From: Diatrype stigma
Taxonomy: Eukaryota > Ascomycota > Sordariomycetes > Xylariales > Diatrypaceae
Length of the DNA: 64,000 nt
Assembly: GCA_022225965.2 (NCBI GenBank)
Contig: JAKJXP020000088.1
Location: 62,001-126,000 of the forward strand
Reading direction: 5' to 3'
The translations under genes and the position numbers were made by a program. The notes under the pieces were generated by a model. It saw nothing but the letters and a program-made list of their open reading frames with translations, was not told the origin of the DNA and made no database searches. Of the stretch, positions 46,901 to 59,005 are shown one piece after another (position 1 is the first letter of the stretch; every line of letters begins with the position of its first letter).

Positions 46901-49172
46901 GCTGCGCATGCGCCCCTTCTGCCTCGGTTGTTGACTTCTCATCGCCAAGGTCAATATCGACCATATCGACCATGATCGACTCGCCGACAACCGGCACGCC
47001 AGACCAGCCGTCGTTCCACCCACGTTTTTTGCCACACTGCTCGAGTATGTTTCGAGATAGGGCATAGAGCTCCGCTCTTCTAGCTGCGAGATCCTCTAGC
47101 CCGGCTTTCAAAAACGTGGATGTTGCTGCATCGTTACTGTGCTGCGAAGATGGCCCACCAGGAAAGATGTTGGGACTTGGAGGAGGACGGCCGACTCCAG
47201 CGCCACCTGTACTCACCCTTAATGACGAGCTTCTAGCTGGATGCATCATTGTCTTGGGTTCAGGTATCGCTGCTTTGGGCTCATGGTCGTCAGGGGGAGC
47301 TAGGGTAGATTCAGGTATAGGTAACGACTTGGTCGATGTCTGGGCTAGTATCTGTTGAGCAATAGAGAAGGCAAAGGATGCTACCATATTATCAACGACC
47401 TCTACAGTCCGCGGATCCTCTAGGATTGCTTCCGGTGCTGGTGCTGGTGCTGGTGCTGGTGCCTCTCCCTCTCCCCCTACCTCTCCCTCTCCCTCTCCCT
47501 TTGTGGCCTCGGCCATCTCTTGCAAAGCGCAAATCACATCATTTCTCAAAACTTGTGATACTGTGGGGATGAACTCTAGTGTCCTCCGGCATATCTCGGC
47601 TAGCATTGCTAGATCTTCCTGGTCGTTTTCCTTCGGCTTGGGGGGAAGAGCCCTTGGAGCGACGCCTGGTAACACCGACTCCTGCTGTTCCTTGAGCTTC
47701 GCCAAGAGCTCTTCCCTAGTCGACCAGGCATTCCCAAGCCGGAGTAACAATGCGAGCTGGCGCGCGAAGATATAGCATCGAAAATCGAAGACGGAGACAT
47801 TGTTGGCCAAGATGAGGTCTCGGTAAGGCTTCTTAGCTGCGCTGATGGCGATATCACCGAAGGTATCCTTGTGATCTGAACCGGCAGCGTGCTCCGACTG
47901 CATATCGACGACTTCCTCTTCCTCTTCTTCCTCCAAATCCGTACCGGCAATAGCGTTCCTAGCCTTGAGCGCGATCTGCTTCAACTCGTCCGTGTAGTCC
48001 AGGAGGGCGCTCGTGCTGGATCGTGCCCGGCCGGTCGATTCGATCATGTCGAGCCCGACGCTCAGCTCGTCGTAGCCCACCAACGCGTCCTCGACCAGGC
48101 CGACGCTCTCGAAGCCCCGGGCCAGCCCCTCCTTGAGGATGAAGAAGGTGCAGAAGTTCCAGCCCGGCAGGTTCCTCTGTGCGTCCTTCTCCTTGATGTC
48201 CTCCTCGTACTGGCTCACGCGCGAGTCGAAGCTCGCCAGTATCAGGCTGCGGAACTTGGATGTCAGGTCGGTCCAGGCGTTCTCGCTGTCCTGCTCCGTC
48301 TCGGTGTAGCCAGTCGGCACGGCGGGCACGACGCGCGGCAGCAGGTCGTAGGGGACGTCGTTGACGCCGATCCGAATCTGGGCAATACGATCGACGACCC
48401 CCTTGCTGGAGCTGTTGAAATCGGACCTGAACTTCTCCAGCAGGGTGCTCGGGCCGGGCCGCCATCGCGATGTGGCGGACGGCTTTTCGCCCCCCGAGGC
48501 GGAATCGGACTTTCGGGGTTGGGTGGCAGCGACGGTATTAGGGATGACGACGTGGACTATCAGCCATTCGAAAGCGTCATGGTTCTCGGCAGTGTTGACC
48601 TTCTTAGAGCCGGACGCGGGCGTGTGCTTTTTGATCCAGTCGCGGACTTCTCCCCTGACTTGTCCCTTGTACGAGTCGTTGTCGTCGCATCGCACCAGCA
48701 GCACCTTCAGATAGGAGGTGCTTCTTAGACCTGGAATCTGATGTCTACGCGCGGGGGCAACGTTCCGGCCGGAGTTTTTATCGGCGGCATCGCCAAGACT
48801 TGCTGTCCCGATCTGGGTCTGGAAGCCATCCTCACTGGGAGCTGTACTGTTGGCCCTTTTCTGACGAGGATTCGGGGACGGGGCAGGAGAGGTGCCGGCG
48901 GGCTCAGTGCGACCTGCTTGGATGAGCTCGACGTGGAGAGTATCGATGGATCGTAAGGGACCGGCATGGGATTGCCAGTGAAGATTGCGCAGGGGCAGTC
49001 GAGGTATCAACCCCGGCGCAAGGAGCTTATAGACGTCATGAGGGTCGAAGTACTCGACTGCAGGTGCCGTCGCAAGTCGGTCGGTCAGTACAATACAGAG
49101 GGATCAAGATCACTCTCGGAGTATATGAAGAGGCGCACCTTTGACTTTGGAGGTAGAGAAAGGCTGTTCCAT
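43912..49172 (-). CDS. TRAPPII complex subunit Trs130/TRAPPC10
   Basis: Exons 49172-49139, 49057-46140 and 46083-43912 give 1707 residues. The short first exon codes MEQPFSTSKVK and continues as VEYFDPHDVYKLLAPGLIPR and LPLRNLHWQSHAGPLRSIDT, the conserved start of the fungal TMEM1/Trs130 family. The second exon ends in RPGRNRLKLNSN and joins to VIVPGSYEIDRIDLVGSNLH, which shows that the two long frames are one gene. Trs130 is a TRAPPII-specific subunit needed for late-Golgi and endosomal trafficking as part of the exchange factor for Ypt31/Rab11-type GTPases. Low-complexity inserts are frequent (Glu-rich near 47920, alternating Pro-Ala near 47440, a VDVDVDVD run near 44980, poly-Gln, poly-Gly), and account for the length above yeast Trs130 (about 1100 residues). 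Confidence 0.88.
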
Positions 49173-49582
49173 AACGAACAGCTGAGGGTCAATGGGTCAT
49201 GTCTTCATGATTAAGGGGGGTGAGTAAACACAAGCAGCTGGGGTTTAGGTCGCAAAGAGTAAGTGGTTATACCAAGTAAGTACGTAAGTTTACGGGGTGG
49301 TAGTGGGTTAGAAACGCCAGCAGCGAGCGAGCACAAGGATAGGGGAGCTTCAAGCCAACACTTGCCTGTATGTCGGTATGTAGGCGACCTTATCGCTGTT
49401 AGAACTCCGTATAGCTGTTGTTAGTGCTAGCGATAAGGATTGGCACCTGACGCTTGGCTGTAACGTACTGAAATCCAGTGCCCAGTAACTATCCTGCTAT
49501 CCTAGGGTGCCTGGGTGCCTACCCCATGGACCTAACCAAGCATTAACCAACTATCAACTTGGTACGAAGTAAAGGGTTAATA
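49173..49582. other. Promoter side of Trs130, no gene seen
   Basis: About 410 bp between the Trs130 start codon and the TIR element. No distinctive motif. Confidence 0.5.
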
Positions 49583-50522
49583 CTCGTTAGGGCTCTAATC
49601 GCCTTTTGACCCACAATTTTATGGCTTCGTCATTAAGGTTAGGGATAAGTTAAACGTATTATAAAAGCAAAACGTATTATAAATTATTACTTATTATTTA
49701 TATACGTTTTTATTAAAAATCGAAGTAATGTATTTTATTATAATTTCTCGTTTTAATATATAAAATATTTTTAATTATTATTTTATTATTAAGCTTATAT
49801 AAATTAAGAATTTTAATTTTTTTACGTTTTATAAGAACTTATATTAATTATAAGTATTACATTATAAGTGCTATAAGTGTTATAGGTGTTATAATAAAAC
49901 CTCGCTATTATAATCGATTTTATAACGATATAAACCCTATGTTTTCTTTGTTTTTTTATATATATAATAATATCTTTCGTTATTTAAGTAAATAATACGA
50001 TATTTATTAAATTTCTTATTAATATCGTTATATTAAGGTGCATTATAAGCATATTTAATTAAAATATTAGCCACATTTAAGTTAAATATATGCGAAATAT
50101 AAGAAAATCTTATTTTATTTAAATATAATTAAAAGAAATACCTATTATTTTATAACGATATCTTAACTTAACGATATTAAGTTTATGTTTTTTTAATATC
50201 GCTATAAAAAGATTTTATTATATAAATATTATAAGTATTATAAGTATTATAAGTATTATAAGTATTATAAGTATTATAAGTATTATAAGTACTTTAAAGA
50301 AATGTATTACTTTATATAATAATTTTCTTATATATAAAAATATTATATTAATATATATAGCATTATTAATAAATAATAAAATATATAAAGTTTTATTTAA
50401 ATTATATAAAGAATTATATAAAAAACATTACGTTTTGCTTTTATAATACGTTTAATTTATTTTTAATTATATTTATAAAGCGGGTAAAATATAAGTTAAA
50501 AGGCAATTAAAGCCTTAACGAG
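49583..50522. mobile_element. RIP-mutated TIR element, 96-bp inverted repeats
   Basis: Very AT-rich. The ends 49581-49676 and 50429-50524 are reverse complements of each other over 96 bp without gaps; mismatches are mostly C/T and G/A, and the inner 25 bases (taaacgtattataaaagcaa and on) are identical. TA lies at both borders (49581-49582 and 50523-50524), consistent with Tc1/mariner-like insertion. The interior has no readable transposase and contains a 9-bp tandem repeat (tattataag, about seven copies, 50226-50290). Either a non-autonomous element or a decayed one. Confidence 0.75.
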
Positions 50523-51014
50523 TAATAATTAAAAGAATAATATTATTACTTTATTTTACTTAAATATAAAAGCTTTAAAGTATGTATTTATTTAATATCG
50601 GAGATTTTTATTATCTTATTTCTTGTTTTATATTAATACTTAATGGACGTTAATATACTACCTAGGTATATAAGTACTTATTCGAATTTGTATATGTAGT
50701 TGCATAAAGCTGTAAGTAAAGCTACGGCAAGACACGGTATAAAACGATTGGTCAGGATCCTATGGCGCAAGTCAGTCTCCTTAAGTATTTTAGGTATGTA
50801 CGTGAGGCCCCCCCGATCCGGAGGAGCACAAGAGCCCAAGTGTTAAATGCCAGCTTTAGGTGGTCAGTGCGTACAGCTTCTAGTACTAGCTAGCTGCAAG
50901 TGCGGAAACCCTTCCAGTGGCAGGTGCCAGGTGCGCAGAAGCTTCGCATCGCCAGGTGCCAGATGCCTGAAAGGCTCCAGTGCCAGTTGCCAACGGCCCC
51001 CCCTCCCCCCCCAA

Positions 51015-51052
51015 CCCCCCCTCCCCCCCTCCTTCGGGGGGGGGAGGGGGGG
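51015..51052. repeat. C7-T-C7 / G7-A-G7 hairpin, copy 1
   Basis: Perfect 15-bp stem (51015-51029 with 51038-51052) and an 8-nt loop containing TTCG, followed by CTTTT. G-tract runs could also form a quadruplex, and the C strand an i-motif. It lies in a block that is repeated 316 bp further on. Confidence 0.85.
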
Positions 51053-51330
51053 CTTTTCCACTCCGGCAGACCCGTAATTCCGTACAATGCACCCAATTGC
51101 AGCCCACAGCTTACGTACCTGGACCCGTAATTCCGTATAATACACCCAATCATGGCCCCTACAGCCTAGGTGGCTTACGTAAGCTAGGTGGCTTATACCA
51201 CCTACCTGCTGCCACCTACCTACCTACTGCCACTTACCTACCTGCTGCCACCTACCTACCTGCTGCCACCTACCTACCTGCAGCGCCAGGTGCCAGATAC
51301 CCAAAAGCTTCCAGTGCCAGTTGCCAACGG

Positions 51331-51368
51331 CCCCCCCTCCCCCCCTCCTTCGGGGGGGGGAGGGGGGG
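51331..51368. repeat. C7-T-C7 / G7-A-G7 hairpin, copy 2
   Basis: Same stem, loop and flanks as the first copy (stem 51331-51345 with 51354-51368). The shared block runs from the ccagtgccagttgccaacgg sequence upstream to the tacacccaatc sequence downstream. Confidence 0.85.
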
Positions 51369-53610
51369 CTTTTCCATTCCGGCAGACCCGTAATTCCGTA
51401 TAATACACCCAATCACGGCCCCTACAGCCTAGGTGGCTTACGTAAGCTAGGTGCCTTATACCACCTACCTGCTGCCACTTACCTACCTACTGCCACTTAC
51501 CTACCTACTGCCACTTACCTACCTGCTGCCACCTACCTACCTGCTGCCACCTACCTACCTGCTGCCACCTACCTACCTACTGCCACTTACCTACCTACTG
51601 CCACTTACCTACCTGCTGCCACTTACCTACCTGCTGCCACCTACCTACCTGCTGCCACCTACCTACCTGCTGCCACCTACCTACCTACTGCCACTTACCT
51701 ACCTACTGCCACTTACCTACCTGCTGCCACCTACCTACCTGCTGCCACCTACCTACCTGCTGCCACCTACCTACCTGCTGCCACCTACCTACCTGCTGCC
51801 ACCTACCTACCTGCTGCCACCTACCTACCTGCTGCCACTTACTTACCTACTGCCACTTACCTACCTGCTGCCACCTACCTACCTGCTGCAAGTCCTAGCC
51901 CTCCGATTGGGTGCATCCTTGGTTTAAGTGGGCCAATTACCTATACTAGTAGCTGCTGGCACCTACAATTGCACCTAGCTGTTGCCAGCCCTCTAGCTTA
52001 CGTAAGCAGCCTAATTGCTGCTGCCACCTACCTACCTGCTGCTACTTACCTACCTGTTGCACCTAGCTGCAAGTCCTAGCCCTCCGATTGGGTGCATTCT
52101 CTATATATGTGGGTTACCTACCTATATCAGTACTAATAGCTGCTGGCACCTATAACTGCACCTACTGTTACAAGCCATTTAGCTGTTATAAGCCCCCTAG
52201 CTGTTGTAAGCCCCTAGCTAGTGGCAGCCACTTAGCTTACGTAATTCACCTGGCTATTGGCAGCCACCTACTTACCTGCTGCTACCTACCTACCTGCTGC
52301 CACTTACCTACCTGCTGCCACCTACCTACCTGCTGCCATTTACCTACCTGCTGCAATACTGGCCCGCTGATTGGGTGCATCCTCAGTTTATGTGGGTCGC
52401 CGACCTGTAATTGCTGGCACCTACGCTGGCACCTATAATTGCACCTACTGTTGCACCTAGCTGTTGCAAGCCACCTAGCTTACGTAAGCGGTCGAATTGC
52501 TGCTGCCACCTACCTACCTACTGCCACCTACCTACCTACTGCCACCTACCTACCTGCTGCCACCTACCTACCTACTGCCACCTACCTACCTACTGCCACT
52601 TACTTACCTGCTGCCACCTACCTACCTGCTGCAATACTGGCCCGCTGATTGGGTGCATCCTCAGTTTATGTGGGTCGCCGACCTGTAATTGCTGCCACCT
52701 ACAATTGCACCTACTGTTGCACCTAGCTATTGCAAGCCACTTAGCTTACGTAAGCGGTCGAATTGCTGCTGCCACCTACCTACCTGCTGCCACCTACCTA
52801 CCTACTGCTACCTACCTACCTGCTGTCACTTACCTACCTGTTGCACCTAGCTGCAAGTCCTAGCCCTCCGATTGGGTGCATTCTTTATATATGTGGGTCA
52901 CCTACGTATATCAGTACTAGTAGCTGCTGGCACCTACAACTGCACCTACTGTTGCAAGCCACTTAGCTGTTGCAAGCCCCCTAGCTGTTACAAGCCCCTA
53001 GCTGGTGGCAGCCACTTAGCTTACGTAATTCGCTAGGTGGCTACCATCCGCTAGGTGGCTTGCAATAATAGGTGCAACAGTAAATGCAATTATAAATGGC
53101 AGCAATTACAGGTCGGCGACCCACATAAACTGAGGATGCACCCAATTAGCGGGCCAGTATTGCAGCAGGTAGGTAGGTGGCAGCAGGTAGGTGGCAGCAG
53201 GTAGGTAGGTGGCAGCAGGTAGGTAAGTGGCAGTAGGTAGATAGGTGGCAGCAGGTAGGTAAGTGGCAGCAGGTAAATAGGTGGCAGCAGGTAGGTAAGT
53301 GGCAGCAGGTAGGTAAGTAGCAGTAGGTAAGTAGGTGGCAGCAGGTAGGTAGGTAGCAGTAGGTAGGTAAGTGGCAGCAGGTAGGTAGGTGGCAGCAGGT
53401 AGGTAGGTGGCAGCAGGTAGGTAGGTGGCAGCAGGTAGGTAGGTGGCAGCAGTAGTTCGGCCGCTTACGTAAGCTAGGTGGCTTGCAACAGTTAGGTGCA
53501 ACAGTAGGTGCAATTGTAGGTGCCAGCAATTCCAGGTCGGCGACCCATATAAATAAAGGATGCACCCAATCAGCGGGCTAGGATTGCAGCAGGTAGGTAG
53601 GTGGCAGCAG

Positions 53611-55330
53611 GGCTAGCTCGAACTAAGTGGCATTAGGGTAAAAGCTAGTCCTTTACGGTTTAGGTTGGGCAGTAGGCTAGCTGTATCGGGCTTAGCGCGT
53701 ACCATATACAGCTTAAACCAAACGCCAAGCTAGTCCAAAAAAGCCTAGCGTGCACTGGCACTAGCCGCTTTAGGCGTGCACGGGCCGCTATGCGCATATT
53801 GAGTTACTTTCCTATTTGGGACAGCCGACTCCACCCAACTCCCATAGAAAAAAAAGCGACACAATAACCCTTCGTTTCACTACGGTATAAGCAAGCTTAT
53901 GACCTACGTTAACACTTGGGCACAGATTGGCTCTAGGCCACAGGGCCTGGTATAGGCTAGGCCATGTGGATACTTACCACGGTCGGGCCTAGTCAGGTCC
54001 AGAGCCACATGTTTGACATGCATATTATTTGCATCGGGCTCTTGGGTGAAAAGGAAGCTGGAGATTCTGTTGATTGAACGCATAATGAACTAACGTACGA
54101 CGTACATTCATCTGCAAACTGTCATACCTGAGTTGCCAGTATATCGATTCTATTTGGCATATGAAGCATCAATACGTCTATGCCCCTCATCCCCCAGATA
54201 TGACATACTTAAGTATTTGGATATATGGATAGAAAAAGGACTTACAGGTCCACCTTTCACATGCCACTCCCAGTCCGATAAACGAGAGATATGGGTTGAT
54301 ATGAACTGGAACCCCTCAGCCCACGCACAACTGCCTACCTAGTACCATTAGCTTTCTTCCCGCCCTCTTTTGCTCGTACAGCCTTAGAAAGTAATATACC
54401 TACACATACCTACCTACGTAAACGGGCAGAAAGCTAAGCAAGTAACCAACAGGTAGGCTGGTAGGCCAGGCAGGCAAAGTGGATCTGGAACCAAGAACGG
54501 TTCTGACATTCCTGTTCGATCCGTCAAATCAAAGGGTACATAATGCATATGCAGGTTAAATAGTAGGCTTACCGTATCGGGGTGGCTTCGACGTAGATAC
54601 CTTGGAGGTAGATAGTCTAGGTAGATACCAACCTGGTAATGGTAAGGTAGGCTGGTAGTATGATCGCGGAGCGGCAAGCGCAATGTTTGTTTATGTGTCG
54701 CTGTGGTTGCTACATGCCTATACCCTATGCCTTATGCCTGTATTGCGGGTGTATTGCACTGTACTGCCTACAAGCCTACACGAGCAAGATGCAGTCCTAC
54801 TAGGCAGTAGCTACCACCAGCATCATATTGCCTATTTCCCTATTTCCCTATTTCCCTACTTCCCTACTTCCCTACGTCGTATTTCCCGGGATCGATCCTA
54901 CTCTCCTTCTTTATTTACGTGACAGGCTGACAATAGACATTCCTTCTACTCTTCTACTACAACCAGTGGCTGTTATACACCCGTATCATTCTCTCCAACA
55001 CATCCAGGCAAAAGCAACAACTGGAAGTACCTGTACCATACTTCGTACACATACACCCTTGTGAAGTTCTTCAGACTGTTGACGTAGGCGTCGCGTCGCA
55101 TAATAAACCCCCTTCTCAACTTACATAAGCTTCCAAGATTTGTTTTGCGCGACTTGTCAAAGACTTGCAAAACGTTTCGTCTGGACTTCATCCCCCCTTT
55201 CCAACCTACCTTCGGTCCTGTCGCGAAACACTCCCACCACTTTGGACTTCGGCGCAAACCAACCCATTCATTCTATCGGACGATTTGAGCTCCATACAAA
55301 CCCAAATCGCAAATCCTAATTCCGTTCGCC
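53611..55330. other. Intergenic upstream of the NTF2-like gene
   Basis: About 1.7 kb. A 9-bp repeat of cctatttcc type lies at about 54831-54874, and CTACC/GGTAG simple sequence at 54400-54660. The left part (53611-53790) has TTTAGGC/GCCTAAA-like strings that may be a transposon remnant, but no ends were found. No gene supported. Confidence 0.5.
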
Positions 55331-57121
55331 ATGGCGCTAGCAGCCACGTACAAGCAGTTTCTCGCTGCGCCGGACGCGTCGCTTCTTGCAAACGACGCTT
55401 CCCTCCACTACGTTACCACTACCACGACCTTCAAGGGCCCCGCCGACATAATCAAGGTCATCAAAGGCTCCAACGGCCAGTTGAAGAAGAACAAGGAGGA
55501 TGTTCTTTACGCGGTCGAGGGACAGAACGCCCTCGCCGTCGAGGTCGATACCGCTCTCGAATTCTTTACTAGTGGGGGTCCTTACCTGCCCGGTCTAGAC
55601 GACAACTTCTTGGCTGATCGCAAAGTCTACCTCGCCGTTGTACGTGAGCCCCGAAACCCCCCGTTTGCCCTGACTAACTGGCAGGAATTCTAGACACACT
55701 TCGTCAGCTTCGATGGCCAAGGCAAGATTTCCCAGATCCGTCAGACATGGGACCAAGGCTCCCTCCTTAAGCAACTCGACATCATCGGGAAGACTGGTCG
55801 CAATTGGCCCATCAGAGATAGCAAAGAACAGATTAGGATGATTGAATCATGTGTCAAGTCGGGCCCTGTTGCTGTCCCTCAGGAACCCACCGACGTGCCT
55901 GTCCGTCCTCGGACGAACACGGCCAACACAGCCAACACAGCCAACATCTCGCGTGACCCCCATGCTTCTCTCTCTTTGTTCGGTCCCCGCGAGGACAGCG
56001 ATCACAGTATCGCGACCGTCATCTCCCCAAAGGCTGGTGTGAAACCTCGACAGCGTGACTTCGCCGAAATCTTCGGCGACGAGCCCGTTGAGGACCCAGA
56101 CTCGCCTTCCGCAGGTCGGCGAGCTGCATCGCCGAGCAAAGCCGTTGCCCCCAAGGCTGGCGCTGGTAAGAACTTCCAGCCTTCCCGTCTGTTTGATACG
56201 GAAAACGAGGATAAGTCCTCGCCCGACGACACACGAACCCCCGTGCGCGGCTATAAACCACATCCGACGAAATACAACCACTTTGATTTTGCCGACGGCT
56301 CCGATCCCAACGACGCCCCCCGTCCTGGCGACCCGACCTTCAGAAGAACGAAGCACTCCAGCCAGTGGGATTTCGAGGACTTTGCCACACCCGCTAAGCC
56401 AAAGGCCAAGAACGCCCGCCAACAAGATGCCCGCCACTGGGGACCCGGAGACAACGAGGTCTTCGACAGCCCCCAGCAGCGCAAGCCCGTGCAGGGCAAG
56501 GCTCGCCGCGACGCCGAGGCCCACTTCGAGCTCATTGACGATGGCGTTGCCACGGGCGAGCCGCGCCCCTCGCGGCCTCGCGGCTCCAACCACAATTCGG
56601 GTCTAGGTCTCTATCAGAACAACCTATACAACGACGAGGGCGAAGCAGGCGCGGCGTTCCCCGCCGAGGAGGGTTCCCGCGCCCTCGGCGTCATCACGAA
56701 CCAGAAGGACCACAACCGCAACTTCCAGCCGCATTGGAACATGGAGGACCAGTCCCCGGCACCCGACCCGCAGGCGAAATCCCAAGCCGCTGCCATCGGC
56801 GAGGACCGCAAGAAGGCCGTCAAGATGATGGACGCGAACTGGTCGAGCTACGACGTGTCGCCCTCGCAAAAGGAAAACCAGAACCAGAACGGCCACCGCT
56901 CACTACCAGGGCAGAATGGCTCCTTCAAAGAGAACAACCACGATGCTCCTAAGGAGCGCGGAATCCACATCGGCGGCGACGGCATGGGCGGCAGCCGCGG
57001 GTCCAACAGGGCTTGGTTCTTTGGCGAGGATGGCGAAGAGGAACACAACAAGGCGAAACCAGTTCCCGGTAGGAAACAGCCCGCCGGCATGAAGTCGGGA
57101 GGTTTCGATTGGGATTTCTAG
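55331..57121 (+). CDS. NTF2-like domain protein with long disordered tail
   Basis: Exons 55331-55639 and 55694-57121 give 578 residues, intron 54 bp. Residues 1-160 fit an NTF2-like cone fold: MALAATYKQFLAAPDASLLA, TTTTTFKGPADIIKVI, LEFFTSGGPYLPGLDDNFLA, THFVSFDGQGKISQIRQTWD. They are followed by QGSLLKQLDIIGKTGRNWPI. The remainder is polar and Gly/Asn/Pro-rich, with repeated aromatic-acidic patches (HFDFADG, QWDFEDF, HFELIDDG, HWNMED, and the C-terminal FDWDF). This matches a widespread but uncharacterised family in Pezizomycotina usually described only as NTF2-like; its role is not known to me. The spaced W/F-D patches look like short interaction motifs. The intron ends GGAATTCTAG and keeps the frame into THFVSF. 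Confidence 0.85.
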
Positions 57122-59005
57122 GCGACTCACGAGAGCCAACTGCGATAAGAGAGAGGGGGAAAGGGGGAGGCTATAGTGAAAGATGACGCCGCGTCACGTC
57201 ATTGATCCCGTCCCATTTTGCTGTGCTATGATGAGAAACGCATCCATGATTACTGTTTGTTCATGAACTACATACGAGGACTAGAATGCTTCTGCCCGCT
57301 GCCGCGTCCAAAGAAGAGAGGGTGACAGGGAGAGAGGAGAGAGAGCTTGTTCTATTACTGTACGATTTTCTTTTTTCTTTTCTCCTTTTCTTGTTACTTG
57401 GCCGCTGGAGGATCGAGGTCATTCATATCAGGGGCCTTGATCAGGTTTCTTTTCCCTTTGCAGAGCAGAGCACATTGTATTTATTCGTCAGAATGAAAGT
57501 ACACGGGGAAAAGAGAAGCCCTTAGGATATGTACGTACGTACCATACGTACCGTTCCGTACGGGCGGATGGACGGACGGATGGACGTGTATGTGTGTACA
57601 ACAAAGATGACACGACTTTGCGAGTGCGAGGATTACGATGGTATTTGCTGGTTGGTGTGTGTGTATGAGTGTCCTATCCGTCTAACGTCGGTTTTGTTAG
57701 CTATAATGGCTACATAACCTACCAGGATTTTTATTTCTGTCCTGTTTTTCTTGCGTCGCGAAGCCATCGCACGAAGACTGTCGTTGCGTTGCGTTGCGTA
57801 CGTGTTCGAAAGCACGGGCTTTTCTGCGCCTTTTCCCTAATTCTATAAATACCACATGCATGAGCCTGAGCCGTGCGACTTGTTAAACTCCACCGACGAC
57901 GGAACACATGCATACTCAAGCTGCCCCTTTTATTTTTTATTTTTTCGTCACAAGCTGAACTGGCTATATACCTACTCAGGCCTTTCGACCTCTCTATCTA
58001 CCTCTCTCTCTTTGCCCATAGCTCGGCTCTAGCATGTCTTCCTGTGTGTATCTAGACCTAACTACCTACATACCTATGTAGGTAGAACGATTTGTGTCAA
58101 GCACTGTTGAAGCACTCACTCGCTGACTAAATGGGCACTAACTACACTATTCCTTGAAGATACAGCGAGAGCAAGGGTGACCTGAAAACTGGGTTGGGCT
58201 GAATAAACTATTGTATAACCATCTATACATACCCGTTAGTGATGTGATGTTTGATCTAGCACGCTATATATGTGCATACAACACAATATAGAGAGAATGT
58301 TGCGAGGCAGGCCAAGGAGGCTCGGCGAACAGTGCTTTATACGAATGCGTGTGTGTTTGTAGGCTAGGCGGCGTCCTTCGAAAATCGTACATTCGTCCGT
58401 CGTCTTGTCTAGGTACTAGGTAGGCAATCAAACTCTAAGCTATCCATCTATAGCTCTATGTCGCTTGTCCAACGGCCCAAAAAGAAAAAGAGACGGAGAA
58501 GCGGGAGAAAACCCCTCCAAAAACCCGAGCATGGACAGTAAAAAAAGATAAAAGCATACATGCCTGCCATACGCTCGCTCGCGATAGATAAAAATGACGA
58601 ACCCCATGACTGTAGAGACTCCCTTGCGGATATATAAACGTCAACATATCCCCTTGCTCGGCGCCCAGAATATCACAATCCACGCACCCATTAGAACAGG
58701 TTCCAAGCTGATAAGCCTGCTCAAGCAACAATAACACATAAAAACACATCCGTATCGTATAACCAAACCTATCCCATCTTATCCATATCCAGCCCATTGT
58801 CGACGAAGACATAGCAGGGCGAAACAGGACAGGACAGGATAAAACAAAACGCATCATCATCAACACATTCATCAACGTACACATCATGGCACATCAACAG
58901 CATTTTTTCTTTTTTCTCTTCTTTTCTTTTTCTCTGCTTTTCTTCCCTTTCATCAAGTCATCAGTCAGTCAGCAAACCTGCCTGCGTAAAGAAAAAGCAA
59001 AGCAA
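57122..59005. other. Intergenic between convergent genes
   Basis: About 1.9 kb, more than usual for two 3' flanks, so a non-coding RNA or small gene cannot be excluded. Seen: GACGGACGGATGGACG simple sequence near 57560, and a pyrimidine tract at about 58898-58950 on the plus strand. The 143-codon minus frame at 58456-58887 has no domain and is not called. Confidence 0.5.

Larger units (their letters stand above)
50830..53610. repeat. Modular minisatellite with an inverted arm
   Basis: An 18-bp unit (ctgctgccacctacctac, with TAC/TGC and ACC/ACT variants) forms arrays at about 51200-51290, 51460-51890 (around 24 copies), 52017-52062, 52258-52355, 52497-52635 and 52766-52842. From about 53041 the same material runs in reverse orientation, with some 16 copies at 53160-53450. 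Arrays are separated by a conserved spacer containing gattgggtgcatcc, tttatgtgggtcgccgacct and a TTACGTAA palindrome. All long frames here are simple translations of the repeat (TYLPAA, LLPPTY or CCHLPT repeats), so no gene is called. The last unit of the tail lies near 53586-53610. Confidence 0.9.

Noticed and set aside
51321..52438. Long frames rich in TYLPAA, LLPPTY or CCHLPT repeats
   Set aside because: They are direct translations of an 18-bp tandem repeat, present in several frames and on both strands, with no start context, domain or intron signals.
50830..53610. CRISPR-like array
   Set aside because: The units are contiguous 18-bp tandem repeats without unique spacers, in a eukaryotic genome.
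58456..58887. 143-codon minus frame in the 57-59 kb gap
   Set aside because: No domain, hydrophobic segments are irregular, and no intron or neighbouring exon supports it.
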